DNA of 64,000 nucleotides from Streptococcus oralis (GTDB lineage Bacteria; Bacillota; Bacilli; Lactobacillales; Streptococcaceae): contig NZ_CP029257.1 in the NCBI RefSeq assembly GCF_024399415.1, forward strand, positions 519,501 through 583,500, given 5' to 3'. The translations under genes were made by a program, and so were the position numbers. Below are positions 1-7,931 of this stretch, one piece after another (within the stretch, counting starts at the first letter, position 1; each line of letters begins with the position of its first letter). The notes under the pieces were generated by a model. It made no database searches and was not told where the DNA came from. It saw nothing but the letters and a program-made list of their open reading frames with translations.

Positions 1-593
1 ATGGTCTTAATGGCCTTGGACACCTTGGAATTGCTTTTGCCTTTGGTTTGGCAATCGTAGTTGCAGCTTTCTCAATCGGAACTGTTTCAGGTGCACACTT
101 GAACCCGGCGGTTTCGATCGCTATGTTTGTAAACAAACGTTTGTCATCTTCAGAGCTTGTAAACTATATCCTTGGACAAGTAGTTGGAGCTTTCCTTGCG
201 TCAGCTGCAGTATTCTTCCTCTTGTCTAACTCAGGCATGTCAACTGCTAGTCTTGGTGAAAATGCCTTGGCAAACGGTGTCACTGTCTTTGGTGGATTCT
301 TGTTTGAAGTCATCGCAACTTTCTTGTTTGTCCTAGTTATCATGACTGTAACATCAGCAAGCAAGGGTAATGGCGCAATCGCTGGTTTGGTAATCGGCTT
401 GTCCTTGATGGCTATGATCCTTGTGGGATTGAACATTACTGGCCTTTCAGTAAATCCAGCTCGTAGCTTGGCTCCTGCTGCATTGGTAGGTGGTGCAGCC
501 CTTCAACAAGTATGGATTTTCATCCTTGCCCCAATCGTTGGTGGCGTTCTTGCAGCACTTGTTGCGAAAAATTTCCTTGGAACAGAAGAATAA
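1..593 (+). CDS. Aquaporin / MIP family channel (5' end outside window)
   Basis: Membrane channel of the MIP family, moving water or small neutral solutes such as glycerol across the cytoplasmic membrane. The reading frame is open from base 3, so the true start lies upstream of the window. Both signature NPA boxes are visible: SGAHLNPAVS near the beginning and LSVNPARS in the second half, separated by hydrophobic helices as in the six-helix hourglass fold. About 196 residues are present, so only the first helix or so is missing. The family assignment is firm; whether it is an AqpZ-type water channel or a glycerol facilitator cannot be settled from the visible part. Confidence 0.9.
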   Translation, partial: GLNGLGHLGIAFAFGLAIVVAAFSIGTVSGAHLNPAVSIAMFVNKRLSSSELVNYILGQVVGAFLASAAVFFLLSNSGMSTASLGENALANGVTVFGGFLFEVIATFLFVLVIMTVTSASKGNGAIAGLVIGLSLMAMILVGLNITGLSVNPARSLAPAALVGGAALQQVWIFILAPIVGGVLAALVAKNFLGTEE

Positions 594-602
594 TTGAAAC
601 TC

Positions 603-642
603 AAAAAGCCTTGCTCCTCAGTTTGAGGAACAGGGCTTTTTC
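603..642. terminator. Bidirectional Rho-independent terminator
   Basis: A hairpin (AAAAGCCTTG paired with CAGGGCTTTT, inner stem TCCTCA/TGAGGA) with A-rich 5' and T-rich 3' flanks sits between the convergent aquaporin and queF genes and can serve both strands. Confidence 0.8.
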
Positions 643-650
643 GTATCTGT

Positions 651-1142
651 TTAACGGTTGTCAATTTTCTCTGGATAAAGGTCGTGCTGGAAGAGGCGTT
701 GTTCTGCCAAACCTTCATACTTGCTTCCAGGTCTACCGTAGTTGTAGTAGGGGTCGATTGAGATGCCACCGCGCGGAGTGAATTTTCCCCATACCTCCAA
801 ATAGCGAGGGTTTAGTAGATTGACCAAGTCTTTCCCGATGGTGTTGATACAGTTTTCGTGAAAATCCCCATGGTTTCGATAGCTAAAGAGGTAGAGTTTG
901 AGGGATTTTGACTCGACGCAGAGCTTGTCAGGAATGTAGGAAATATAAATGGTCGCAAAGTCTGGCTGAGCAGTGATTGGGCAAAGGGAGGTAAATTCAG
1001 GACAGTTGAATTTGATGAAATAATCATTTTCCACATGACGATTGTCAAAGGATTCGAGAACTTCTGGTTGATAGTCAAAAATGTAGTTGGTTTCTTTGTT
1101 GCCCAGTAGGCTTAGGTTTTTCATTTCTTCTTGTTGTGACAT
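651..1142 (-). CDS. queF: NADPH-dependent 7-cyano-7-deazaguanine reductase (preQ0 reductase)
   Basis: Reduces the nitrile of preQ0 to the amine preQ1 in queuosine biosynthesis. The 163-residue length is that of the single-domain (YkvM-type) QueF. The catalytic Cys is at residue 54 in [11 protein letters not shown], with the Asp of the motif at residue 61. The substrate-binding segment [20 protein letters not shown] follows. It is the last gene of the queC-D-E-F operon, 17 bp after queE, so it is presumably controlled by the leader upstream of queC. Confidence 0.93.
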   Translation of the reverse strand: MSQQEEMKNLSLLGNKETNYIFDYQPEVLESFDNRHVENDYFIKFNCPEFTSLCPITAQPDFATIYISYIPDKLCVESKSLKLYLFSYRNHGDFHENCINTIGKDLVNLLNPRYLEVWGKFTPRGGISIDPYYNYGRPGSKYEGLAEQRLFQHDLYPEKIDNR

Positions 1143-1159
1143 GTTTTTTTCTTTCTAAT

Positions 1160-1876
1160 TTAAACACCACGTTGGTTGTCGTAGAGGAGGGTATGGAGTT
1201 GAGGAAGGACGCGGACATTGCCCCAGCTATCGTCAGTAGCGACACATTCCCAGAGTTCTTTGAGTCGGTCTAGTTGGTCTTGGACAATATTGCCTGTAGC
1301 CTTGGGCTCAGGATTTCCAGCCGATAAGAAAAGGACATCTGGTTGGTAGCGTTCTTGAATCCCTTTAGCAAAGGCCAAATCGGCATCATCAAAGACAGGG
1401 ATTTTAAAGGTGACCTTGTCTGGATCCAATTGGGAAACGATAAAGTCCAAGGTCTCGAAGTTGACTTCCATCTTTGATGAAGGAGGCTTGGGGCTCAGAG
1501 TGACCTGGTCGATGTCTTTTAACCAATTTTGCCAGCGAGAACCTTGAGTCTCAACAGCCAGAGTGATACCGCGTTCCTTGAGCTTGGTGACGAGTTCGGC
1601 CATGTTAGCTGCTAGGATAGCGGGATTTCCGCCAGATAGGGTTACATAGTCGTAGCTTCCTAGCTTATCTAAGGCTGCAATGACTTCATCAGCGGTCATG
1701 CGAGTTGGTTTTTCAGAACCATCCCAAGTAAAGGCAGAGTCGCACCAGTCGCAGTGGTAGTCGCAACCAGCAGTGCGGACAAACATGGTTTTCTGCCCGA
1801 TAGCACGACCTTCACCTTGAAAGGTTGGGCCGAAAATTTCCAGAACTGGTAGTTTGAGGACACGTTCCCTAGTCAT
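1160..1876 (-). CDS. queE: 7-carboxy-7-deazaguanine synthase (radical SAM)
   Basis: Radical-SAM enzyme that contracts 6-carboxy-tetrahydropterin to 7-carboxy-7-deazaguanine, the step after QueD. The Cx3Cx2C cluster motif is seen at C38, C42 and C45 (GCDYHCDWCDSAF). GEG near residue 22 and SGGNPA around residue 100 are further family landmarks. At 238 residues it is a normal length for the family. The start overlaps the end of queD by 8 bp, which indicates translational coupling. It lies on the minus strand within the que operon. Confidence 0.93.
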   Translation of the reverse strand: MTRERVLKLPVLEIFGPTFQGEGRAIGQKTMFVRTAGCDYHCDWCDSAFTWDGSEKPTRMTADEVIAALDKLGSYDYVTLSGGNPAILAANMAELVTKLKERGITLAVETQGSRWQNWLKDIDQVTLSPKPPSSKMEVNFETLDFIVSQLDPDKVTFKIPVFDDADLAFAKGIQERYQPDVLFLSAGNPEPKATGNIVQDQLDRLKELWECVATDDSWGNVRVLPQLHTLLYDNQRGV

Positions 1877-2312
1877 CTAACCACTCCCGTCTAAACTCCG
1901 CAAAGGCAGTCGGAGTCTCATAGAGACGAACATATTCCAAACGGAGATTGCGCTCGTCTGGCAACTCTTGGCTCATGGTTTGAAAAATCCAGTAAACCAT
2001 ATTTTCAGCGGTTGTATTCATATAAGGCAAGGTTTCATTGAGATAGCGATGATCCAAGTGGGGTTCTAAGTAGTTCTTGTAGATCGCTTTGATATCTCCA
2101 AAATCGTAGGTCATACCACGTTCATCTAAAAATCCACTGACAGCAACTTGCAGATGATAGGTGTGGCCATGCAGGGATTTGCATTTTCCCTCATAGTGAA
2201 AGAGGTGGTGGGCAGCGTCGAAGGTGAACTCTTTTGATACCAAGGTTCTGTGAGGATTGTAGACAAGAGACTCCCCAGTTTCCTGTTTGATTTCTTTGGG
2301 TGCAAAAAACAT
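1869..2312 (-). CDS. queD: 6-carboxy-5,6,7,8-tetrahydropterin synthase
   Basis: Converts 7,8-dihydroneopterin triphosphate to 6-carboxy-tetrahydropterin in preQ0 synthesis. The 147-residue protein shows the PTPS-family zinc ligands (HH at 35-36, then H48 and H50 in SLHGH) and the catalytic Cys44 in GKCKSLHGH. The stop of queC and the start of queD share one base, and the 3' end overlaps queE by 8 bp, so the operon is tightly packed. Confidence 0.93.
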   Translation of the reverse strand: MFFAPKEIKQETGESLVYNPHRTLVSKEFTFDAAHHLFHYEGKCKSLHGHTYHLQVAVSGFLDERGMTYDFGDIKAIYKNYLEPHLDHRYLNETLPYMNTTAENMVYWIFQTMSQELPDERNLRLEYVRLYETPTAFAEFRREWLDD

Positions 2313-2965
2313 TAACCCTCTCCTTTCTGTGAGAGATAAACATCAAGGCCATGCTGACGCAGGTGGCAGGCTGGACAATCACCGCAGCCACTTCCGATAA
2401 TCCCATTGTAGCAGGTCAAGGTCCTTTCACGAACGTAGTCAAATGCGTCGAGTTGGTCGGCTAATTCCCAAGTTTCAGACTTGTCTAGCCACATGAGAGG
2501 TGTTTGGATAACAAAGTCGTAATCCATGGCAAGGTTGAGAGTGACATTGAGAGATTTGACAAAGACATCCCGGCAGTCAGGGTAGCCAGAAAAATCTGTC
2601 TCGCAGACACCAGTAACGATATCTTGAATGCCTCGTTGCTTGGCAAGAACTGCTGCAAAGGATAGAAAGAGGTGGTTGCGGCCGTCAACAAAGGTATTGG
2701 GAACCTCTCCCTCTTTTTGCTCGATTTCCATATCAGAGGTCAGGGCATTTTCAGTGATTTGTCCCAGCAGAGACATATCTAAGATGTGATGACGAATGCC
2801 TTGTTCCTTAGCGATTTCTCTAGCAACTTGAATTTCGAGATGATGGCGTTGGCCGTAGGAAAAGGTGACGGCTTCGACTGTTTCATAGTGTTCTTTAGCC
2901 CAAAAGAGGCAGGTTGTGGAATCTTGACCGCCACTAAAGACGACCAAGGCTGATTGACGTTTCAT
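2312..2965 (-). CDS. queC: 7-cyano-7-deazaguanine synthase
   Basis: ATP-dependent enzyme that turns 7-carboxy-7-deazaguanine into preQ0. The chosen start gives 217 residues beginning [16 protein letters not shown], which puts the PP-loop SGGQDS right at the N-terminus as in other QueC proteins. A good ribosome site (AAGGAG) precedes this ATG. A longer in-frame reading back to 3070 would run through the riboswitch and terminator and is rejected. The C-terminal zinc cysteines are visible in [16 protein letters not shown]. It is the first gene of queC-D-E-F. Confidence 0.93.
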   Translation of the reverse strand: MKRQSALVVFSGGQDSTTCLFWAKEHYETVEAVTFSYGQRHHLEIQVAREIAKEQGIRHHILDMSLLGQITENALTSDMEIEQKEGEVPNTFVDGRNHLFLSFAAVLAKQRGIQDIVTGVCETDFSGYPDCRDVFVKSLNVTLNLAMDYDFVIQTPLMWLDKSETWELADQLDAFDYVRERTLTCYNGIIGSGCGDCPACHLRQHGLDVYLSQKGEG

Positions 2966-3000
2966 AGTACTCCTTCCAAAGTGGAAAATGTTCAGAGCAC

Positions 3001-3025
3001 GCAAAAAGCTCCCTTGAGGGGAGCT
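3001..3025 (-). terminator. Intrinsic terminator inside the que leader (attenuator)
   Basis: On the minus strand AGCTCCC / GGGAGCT forms a 7-bp stem with a 5-base loop followed by TTTTT. It lies between the candidate preQ1 aptamer and the queC ribosome site, the position expected for riboswitch-controlled termination. Confidence 0.75.
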
Positions 3026-3040
3026 AAAAAATACCAAGTA

Positions 3041-3078
3041 GAGGTTTTTTTTAGCGATGGCATGTCCCAAACATCGTA
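3041..3078 (-). promoter_or_regulatory. Probable preQ1 class I riboswitch aptamer
   Basis: On the minus strand a 5-bp stem CGATG/CATCG encloses a 12-base loop containing GGG. It is followed by an A-rich tail (CTAAAAAAAA) and then CCTC, which can pair back to the loop. This is the H-type pseudoknot layout of preQ1-I aptamers, with the same stem and loop lengths as the well-known Bacillus queC aptamer. It sits upstream of queC with a terminator immediately downstream. The structural call is by eye; the family is small and degenerate. Confidence 0.62.
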
Positions 3079-3091
3079 ATATTCTATCTAC

Positions 3092-3120
3092 AGTCTAGCA
3101 TATTTTTTGAAAAATGGCAA
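3092..3120 (-). promoter_or_regulatory. Promoter of the que operon
   Basis: TTGCCA, 17-bp spacer, TAGACT, with an extended -10 TGC. Initiation just downstream would place the preQ1 aptamer at the very start of the transcript. Confidence 0.65.
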
Positions 3121-3128
3121 AGGGCAAG

Positions 3129-3160
3129 AAAAAAGAGACCAAATGAAGCACTTGGTCTCT
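3129..3160 (-). terminator. Terminator after trxA
   Basis: AGAGACCAA and TTGGTCTCT form a perfect 9-bp stem, followed on the minus strand by a T run. Confidence 0.85.
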
Positions 3161-3167
3161 CGTGTGA

Positions 3168-3482
3168 TTAGCTCAATTCAGCAACGATGGCCTTGATTTG
3201 TTCTGCAGTATGTACTCCAGCAACTTGTTTTACCACTTGGCCGTCTTTTTTGAAGAGAAGAGTTGGGATAGACATGATTCCAAAGGCACGAGCTGTGTTT
3301 GGATTTTCATCAACGTCCATTTTAACGATTTTCAAAACATCTTCTGAAAGTTCTTCAGACAATTTATCCAAGATTGGACCTTGCATACGACATGGACCAC
3401 ACCAAGTTGCCCAGAAGTCTACCAAGACCAAACCGTCTTTTGTTTCTTGTTCAAATGTTGCATCTGTAATTGCTTTTGCCAT
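3168..3482 (-). CDS. trxA: Thioredoxin
   Basis: Cytoplasmic dithiol oxidoreductase of 104 residues with the active site WATWCGPCRM near residue 30 and the conserved cis-Pro segment MSIPTLLF. It follows the DUF4649 gene by 15 bp on the same strand and probably shares its promoter. An AAAAAAGGAG ribosome site precedes the ATG. Family membership is clear; which thioredoxin paralogue of the genome this is cannot be told from here. Confidence 0.93.
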   Translation of the reverse strand: MAKAITDATFEQETKDGLVLVDFWATWCGPCRMQGPILDKLSEELSEDVLKIVKMDVDENPNTARAFGIMSIPTLLFKKDGQVVKQVAGVHTAEQIKAIVAELS

Positions 3483-3497
3483 TGTATTTCTCCTTTT

Positions 3498-3719
3498 TTA
3501 GTTATATTGGCTTAAATCTTGTTTCATGAGATAGAAGAAAACATCTCCATAAGTCCCATGGTAGTCCAAATCATGACCATTGTAGGTTAATTTTTGGACA
3601 GTATAGTAATCAGCAACGCCGATGAGGCAGGCGTGTTGAGAACGTTCAAAGTCTTGGTAAGACTCGAAAGTCATGGTTCTCTCTTGCTTACTGGCGTCTA
3701 GATAAGTAATTTCGATCAT
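3498..3719 (-). CDS. Small DUF4649-type protein
   Basis: A 73-residue soluble protein starting MIEITYLDASKQERTMTF. It resembles the small streptococcal proteins filed as DUF4649, for which I know no function. It is the first gene of a two-gene unit with trxA and has a strong promoter directly upstream. Co-transcription with thioredoxin hints at a redox link, but nothing in the sequence proves it. Confidence 0.7.
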   Translation of the reverse strand: MIEITYLDASKQERTMTFESYQDFERSQHACLIGVADYYTVQKLTYNGHDLDYHGTYGDVFFYLMKQDLSQYN

Positions 3720-3748
3720 ATAAAACTCCTTTGTTCGATCTTGACTTT

Positions 3749-3777
3749 ATTGTACTCCTTGAAAAGAGAAATGTCAA
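3749..3777 (-). promoter_or_regulatory. Promoter of the DUF4649-trxA unit
   Basis: TTGACA, 17 bp, TACAAT on the minus strand: a near-consensus sigma-A promoter with its -10 about 30 bp before the start codon. Confidence 0.8.
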
Positions 3778-3786
3778 GAAAAATGA

Positions 3787-3798
3787 TTGCGCACGCAA
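3787..3798. promoter_or_regulatory. Palindromic operator candidate, copy 1
   Basis: TTGCGCACGCAA is a palindrome with 5-bp arms (TTGCG/CGCAA), 9 bp upstream of the -35 box of the DUF4649-trxA promoter. A closely similar sequence occurs at the promoter of the neighbouring MarR gene. Confidence 0.5.
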
Positions 3799-3816
3799 CT
3801 TTTTTAAAAAATCTGA

Positions 3817-4197
3817 TTAAGAAATGAAATCAAGACTCGTTTCCAGTCTTTCTTCGACGGCTTTTTGCAGGTAAGCTAGGGTGGTTTGTCCCTCGTCAGT
3901 CAGGCAGATAAAACTAGCCCGTCTATCCTGATCGCAACATCTGCGACTAAGCAAACCGCAGTTTTTCTCTTCTAATCGTGCCACCATTCGAGAAACAGCG
4001 CTCGGACTGAGATGGAGTTTATCGGGTAAATCAATCTGTCGTAAGGATTTTTCATCGGCTAGATCCAAATAGTAGAGCAGGTAAAACTCTTTCAAATTCA
4101 GCCTTTGTTCACTCTGCTGGGCAATAGTTTCTTCCAACAAGGCTTCCATTTCTTTTTGATGGCGGTTGTAGTCAAACCATTTTTCTAAGTAGGTCAT
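3817..4197 (-). CDS. MarR-family transcriptional regulator
   Basis: DNA-binding regulator of 126 residues with a winged helix-turn-helix (DLPDKLHLSPSAVSRMVARLEEK, about residues 56-78) and the wing carrying DQDRRASFICLTDEG. The start at 4197 (MTYLEKWFDYN) has a good AGGAG site; the longer reading frame to 4278 crosses the promoter and operator and is rejected. It is divergent from the lrgAB-like pair and has a palindromic operator candidate overlapping its own transcription start, consistent with autorepression. The ligand is unknown. Confidence 0.85.
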   Translation of the reverse strand: MTYLEKWFDYNRHQKEMEALLEETIAQQSEQRLNLKEFYLLYYLDLADEKSLRQIDLPDKLHLSPSAVSRMVARLEEKNCGLLSRRCCDQDRRASFICLTDEGQTTLAYLQKAVEERLETSLDFIS

Positions 4198-4265
4198 TGC
4201 TTTCTCCTGTCTTTTCAAAGTAAAAATCACAAAGTCATTAGTGACTGTTTCTGCAATACAAGATG

Positions 4266-4279
4266 ATTGCGCATGCAAT
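4266..4279. promoter_or_regulatory. Palindromic operator candidate, copy 2 (MarR autoregulation)
   Basis: ATTGCGCATGCAAT has perfect 5-bp arms ATTGC/GCAAT and shares the core ATTGCGCA-Y-GCAA with the site at 3787-3798. It begins one base after the -10 of the MarR promoter, so a bound dimer would cover the start of transcription. Confidence 0.55.
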
Positions 4280-4280
4280 G

Positions 4281-4309
4281 ATTATACTACTTTTAACTAA
4301 TCCGTGCAA
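4281..4309 (-). promoter_or_regulatory. Promoter of the MarR gene
   Basis: TTGCAC, 17 bp, TATAAT on the minus strand, directly abutting the palindromic operator candidate. Confidence 0.75.
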
Positions 4310-4332
4310 GAGAGAAGAATTGCAATATTTCC

Positions 4333-4360
4333 TTGAAATTTTCTGAAAAAAGAGTAAACT
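4333..4360 (+). promoter_or_regulatory. Promoter of the lrgA-like gene
   Basis: TTGAAA, 16 bp, TAAACT. Transcription would begin near 4367, which excludes the ATG at 4364 and supports the start at 4394. Confidence 0.55.
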
Positions 4361-4393
4361 GGTATGCAAGAAGTCTATTTCGTGGAGTTTAGA

Positions 4394-4768
4394 ATGAAAT
4401 TATATGTTCAATTAATGATTCTCTTTGTGATTTCATTGATCGGTGAGGGAATTTCTAGTTTCTTTCATCTGCCTATCCCAGGCAGTATTATCGGTTTGAT
4501 TATTCTCTTTCTAGCCTTACAGTTCAAGTGGCTGAGAACCAGACATGTCAACATGGTGGGGAATTTCTTGCTGGCCAATATGACTATTCTCTTTTTGCCA
4601 CCAGCAGTGGGAATAATGGAGAAGTTTGATGTGATTGCTCCCTATCTCCTGCCCATCGTTTTGATTGTCTTTTTTGCAGCTGTCATCAATATTATCCTCA
4701 TAGCCGTGGTAGTTCAGTTCATTAAGAGACGATTTGAGGGAGATTATGAGAAAGGAGATGCCAAATGA
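4394..4768 (+). CDS. CidA/LrgA family membrane protein
   Basis: Small holin-like membrane protein of 124 residues with four hydrophobic segments and the family pattern IPGSIIGLIILF near the N-terminus. In the CidA/LrgA family such proteins pair with an LrgB partner and influence autolysis or organic-acid export. The start MKLYVQLMIL has GGAG 6 bases upstream and lies downstream of the visible promoter. The stop overlaps the next start by 4 bp, which points to stoichiometric expression with LrgB. The exact LrgA versus CidA assignment is not possible from sequence alone. Confidence 0.88.
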   Translation: MKLYVQLMILFVISLIGEGISSFFHLPIPGSIIGLIILFLALQFKWLRTRHVNMVGNFLLANMTILFLPPAVGIMEKFDVIAPYLLPIVLIVFFAAVINIILIAVVVQFIKRRFEGDYEKGDAK

Positions 4769-5460
4769 GTGAATTTGTTTCCAATCCCCTGTTTGGGCTT
4801 GCCCTGTCTATCCTTGCTTATCTAGTGGGGATGCTGATTTACAGACGTTTTCCCCATCCATTGACAACGCCCTTGCTTTTGTCGGCTGTTTTCATTATCA
4901 TTTTTCTAAAGCTGACGGGGATTTCTTACCAAGATTACTACCAAGGTGGGGTTTATCTGAACAATTTGATTGTTCCGTCAACAGTGGCTTTAGGGATTCC
5001 GCTTTATAAGAGTTTTCACTTGATGAAGCACCATGCTCGCAGTATTCTCTTTGGTAGTCTGTTAGCAGTAGTTGTCAATACTTGCTTTACTGCCATAGTA
5101 GCGAAAATATTTGGCATGGACTTTTTCCTAGCTATTTCTCTCTTTCCCAAGTCAGTGACAACCGCTATGGCAGTGGGGATTACAGAAAAATTGCAAGGTT
5201 TGACGACTGTGACCTTGGTCGTCGTAGTGGCCACTGGCATTTTGACCAGTGTGATCGGACCAACCCTTTTGAAATGGTTGAAGATCGATGACCCAGTGGC
5301 TGTGGGACTTTCTCTTGGAGGAACAGGTCATGCTGTCGGAACGGGAACCGCCTTTCGATACGGATCGGTAGCAGGAGCCATGGGTGGCTTGGCTATCGGT
5401 GTCACTGGTATTCTCTACGTCTTTGTCAGCCCCATCGTAGCCAGTTTGATATTGAGTTAA
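4765..5460 (+). CDS. LrgB family membrane protein
   Basis: Polytopic membrane protein of 231 residues, the partner of the preceding LrgA/CidA-like protein. Typical LrgB features include LNNLIVPSTVALGIPLYK, the segment SLFPKSVTTAMAVGI and a glycine-rich stretch GLSLGGTGHAVGTGTA. It overlaps the upstream gene by 4 bp and is followed by a strong terminator, so the unit is a two-gene operon. Confidence 0.9.
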   Translation: MSEFVSNPLFGLALSILAYLVGMLIYRRFPHPLTTPLLLSAVFIIIFLKLTGISYQDYYQGGVYLNNLIVPSTVALGIPLYKSFHLMKHHARSILFGSLLAVVVNTCFTAIVAKIFGMDFFLAISLFPKSVTTAMAVGITEKLQGLTTVTLVVVVATGILTSVIGPTLLKWLKIDDPVAVGLSLGGTGHAVGTGTAFRYGSVAGAMGGLAIGVTGILYVFVSPIVASLILS

Positions 5461-5492
5461 AAAGCAAGGAAGCTGAGTTCCTTGCTTTTTTC
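5461..5492. terminator. Bidirectional terminator after the lrgAB-like pair
   Basis: AAGCAAGGAA / TTCCTTGCTT pair around a short loop with A- and T-rich flanks. It lies between convergent genes and may serve both. Confidence 0.85.
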
Positions 5493-5512
5493 CAATTTTA
5501 TTTTGTAAGGAT

Positions 5513-7060
5513 TTACTTTTCTTTGCTTAAATGAATGACTTGGTCGTAGCGTTTTAAGTCCTCGTCTGTATAATGGTGAATGACTTCAATGACTGTCTGA
5601 GGTAGCGAGAAGAGGAGGTCGCTAATCTTTTTGCTATTCTCTAAGTCAAGATTGGCCTTAATCTCATCAGCCAAGATGAGTTGGCTGTCGTGATAGAGCG
5701 CGCGAGCGATTTCGAGTCGTTGTTTCTCGCCACCAGACAGGCTATCGTTGCTAAGAGTTCGATTTTTCAAATGTTCTAAACCAGTTGTCTTGAGGATATG
5801 ATTCAACCTTTCTTGCTTTTTAGTCATTCCTAGAAGGATATTGTCTTCCAGAGACAGCGTGTCAAAGTAATGGCTATCTTGGAGGATATAGGAGCTAACG
5901 CTCGTGATTTCTTGGCGTGATAGGCTTTGGCCAGCAAATGCAATCCGTCCACTGGTCGCAGCCAACTCTCCATGAATGATATTGAGTAAAGTCGTTTTTC
6001 CAGAGCCACTTTCACCGATAATGGCAATCTTTTCTCCTTTCTTGATGTGCATGGAAAGAGGGGATAAAAGGACCTGTCCCTCTTTTTCTAGAGAGATATT
6101 CTCTAGTTGGACGGGATAAATGTTTTGGAAGGTGCTAGTAGAAATAGGACTAGAATTTGTGAAAAGTACTTGGTACTTTTCACAGAGGTATTGAGTTGCT
6201 TTTCGGGTGTTAGTAAAGTAGGCTAATTCTTGGAATTGATAGCCAATATTATGAGAAACGAGATAAATGGCTACAAAACTAGCTGCGTTTAAATAACCAT
6301 AATAGGTCATAAAACCGCCAATGACAATAGGGGCAACGGAGCAAAAGGCATCGATGCTATTGATAAAGAGACTGTTTAGGGTACGTTGTTTCTCATATCG
6401 TATTTCCGCATCCAAACTAGTCTGTAACTGATTTTGATAGCGAGCAAAAAAGAAGTCCTGTCCCTGATAATGACGAATCTGTTGGCTACCGCCAATAAAA
6501 TTTGTCAAGCTTGATAAGTAGCTCTGGTTAATAGTGGACCGCTTTTCAGAAAGTGAATCTAAACGCTTAGATCCGATGGCACTACAGAGGACAGGGACGG
6601 AGTAGAAGAGAATAAAAATCAAGCCTAGGTAAAAATTAGTCCACAGGGCATATAGAATGGAGACGGTTGTGAAACCAAGAGAAGAAATAATGATAACGGT
6701 TGGCTCAATATAGCTCTTTTCTAACTGGTTGACGTCGTTTTCTAAATCAGACAAAATATCCTTTTCATCAATATCATAACCGCTGAGGAATCGCTTGAAA
6801 ATAGCGCTTTTAATTCCATATCTGAAATCAGTAATCAAACGAGCGTAGTAATAGCGTTTTCCAGCTAGCCCCAGTAAGAGGATGAGGTTTCCAAGGATTC
6901 CCAGAATCAACACTTTCCAAAGAAGTTCCAGTTCTTGATTGGTAAAACTAGCAACGATACTCTGAATGAGCGCTGGCGTAATAATCGCTTCCAGCCATGT
7001 GATTGCAATCGAAAAGAAGTAAAGTGTTAAGTGTTTCTTTGCAACAAACGTTCTAAGCAT
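5513..7060 (-). CDS. ABC transporter, fused permease and ATPase (half transporter)
   Basis: Exporter-type half transporter of 515 residues, six hydrophobic helices in the first 300 residues followed by a nucleotide-binding domain. Walker A is GESGSGKTT, the Q-loop region YILQDSHYF, the signature LSGGEKQRLEIARAL, and Walker B LILADE; the latter is followed by IKANLD rather than the usual P-T. The start at 7060 has a very strong AAGGAGGGAG site; the longer frame to 7138 lacks one. It stands alone without a second half, so it probably works as a homodimer. The substrate is unknown; peptides or lipids are typical of the family. Confidence 0.85.
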   Translation of the reverse strand: MLRTFVAKKHLTLYFFSIAITWLEAIITPALIQSIVASFTNQELELLWKVLILGILGNLILLLGLAGKRYYYARLITDFRYGIKSAIFKRFLSGYDIDEKDILSDLENDVNQLEKSYIEPTVIIISSLGFTTVSILYALWTNFYLGLIFILFYSVPVLCSAIGSKRLDSLSEKRSTINQSYLSSLTNFIGGSQQIRHYQGQDFFFARYQNQLQTSLDAEIRYEKQRTLNSLFINSIDAFCSVAPIVIGGFMTYYGYLNAASFVAIYLVSHNIGYQFQELAYFTNTRKATQYLCEKYQVLFTNSSPISTSTFQNIYPVQLENISLEKEGQVLLSPLSMHIKKGEKIAIIGESGSGKTTLLNIIHGELAATSGRIAFAGQSLSRQEITSVSSYILQDSHYFDTLSLEDNILLGMTKKQERLNHILKTTGLEHLKNRTLSNDSLSGGEKQRLEIARALYHDSQLILADEIKANLDLENSKKISDLLFSLPQTVIEVIHHYTDEDLKRYDQVIHLSKEK

Positions 7061-7149
7061 AAAGAGCTCCCTCCTTATCAATATACAGTAATCACTTTTA
7101 AAATTATTATACTCCTTTTTATCCACATTTTCATACAATATATCTAAAA

Positions 7150-7182
7150 GAAAAGATCTAGCGATACAGAGTCGCTAGACCT
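7150..7182 (-). terminator. Terminator after the ABC-2 permease gene
   Basis: TCTAGCGA / TCGCTAGA form an 8-bp perfect stem, followed on the minus strand by TCTTTTCTTTT. Confidence 0.75.
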
Positions 7183-7187
7183 TTAAC

Positions 7188-7916
7188 TTATTGCAAGTTA
7201 ACCTTGTTTTTCAAGATATAGTAGGTACCGAGATAGTAGATAGCTGATAAAAAGAGATCGCGCAGAATTTCTGTACCAATCATCATGTTAAAGTCATTTT
7301 CAATTCGGAAAAAGAGAGAAACATAACCAATGACGATGGCAATGACGATATAGGCTAGAATCCCCATAGCTGTTCGATACTCATTAAAGAGTTGTCCGAT
7401 AGAGATGGAGAGGTAGATGGATAAAATCCATGCGATCGAACCTACAAACAGTGATAGCGCATACAGCCAGCCGTAGCTGAGGTAAGGGGAAATGAAGTTA
7501 TAGAGGGCAGTGAAGTCTTTTTCTATTGGTGTTAAGAAGAAGATAATCAATATACTCAAGATAAAGACGATATAGCTTAAGATGGACCAGACAAGACCAC
7601 CTAAAAGTTTTGCGATGATGATTTGGTGCTCAGAGACAGGCAAGGTCAGGGTCAAGTACCCTTGGCGGTCATAAACACTGCCCTTGAATCTTCGGATGAT
7701 TAAAAAGATTGTTGCAATCCAAAGAGTGACGCTGAGTCCTCCAAAGACTAGTACTAAAAAGAAGATGAAATAAGCAGCATTGTTAGGATTGTAACTCTGG
7801 CTAAGGCTGCTAATAAAAGCTCCAATCAAAACTGAAATTGCAAGCACAGCACCGTAGAGTGCCAGATACCATTTATTGACATTTTTAAATTCATAACGAA
7901 CTAGATTCCAAAACAT
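7188..7916 (-). CDS. ABC-2 type transporter permease
   Basis: Membrane protein of 242 residues with about six hydrophobic segments and no ATPase motif. It lies 15 bp downstream of an ABC ATPase gene on the same strand, with a GntR regulator heading the operon. This GntR / ATPase / permease arrangement is that of YtrA-type units, which often respond to cell-envelope stress or antimicrobial peptides. The substrate cannot be told from the sequence. Confidence 0.82.
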   Translation of the reverse strand: MFWNLVRYEFKNVNKWYLALYGAVLAISVLIGAFISSLSQSYNPNNAAYFIFFLVLVFGGLSVTLWIATIFLIIRRFKGSVYDRQGYLTLTLPVSEHQIIIAKLLGGLVWSILSYIVFILSILIIFFLTPIEKDFTALYNFISPYLSYGWLYALSLFVGSIAWILSIYLSISIGQLFNEYRTAMGILAYIVIAIVIGYVSLFFRIENDFNMMIGTEILRDLFLSAIYYLGTYYILKNKVNLQ

Positions 7917-7931
7917 AATAATCTCCTTTGC

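Noticed and set aside
3041..3078. preQ1 class II (streptococcal COG4708-type) riboswitch
   Set aside because: The leader is too short and lacks the longer stem and the extra hairpin of class II; the H-type pseudoknot fits class I.
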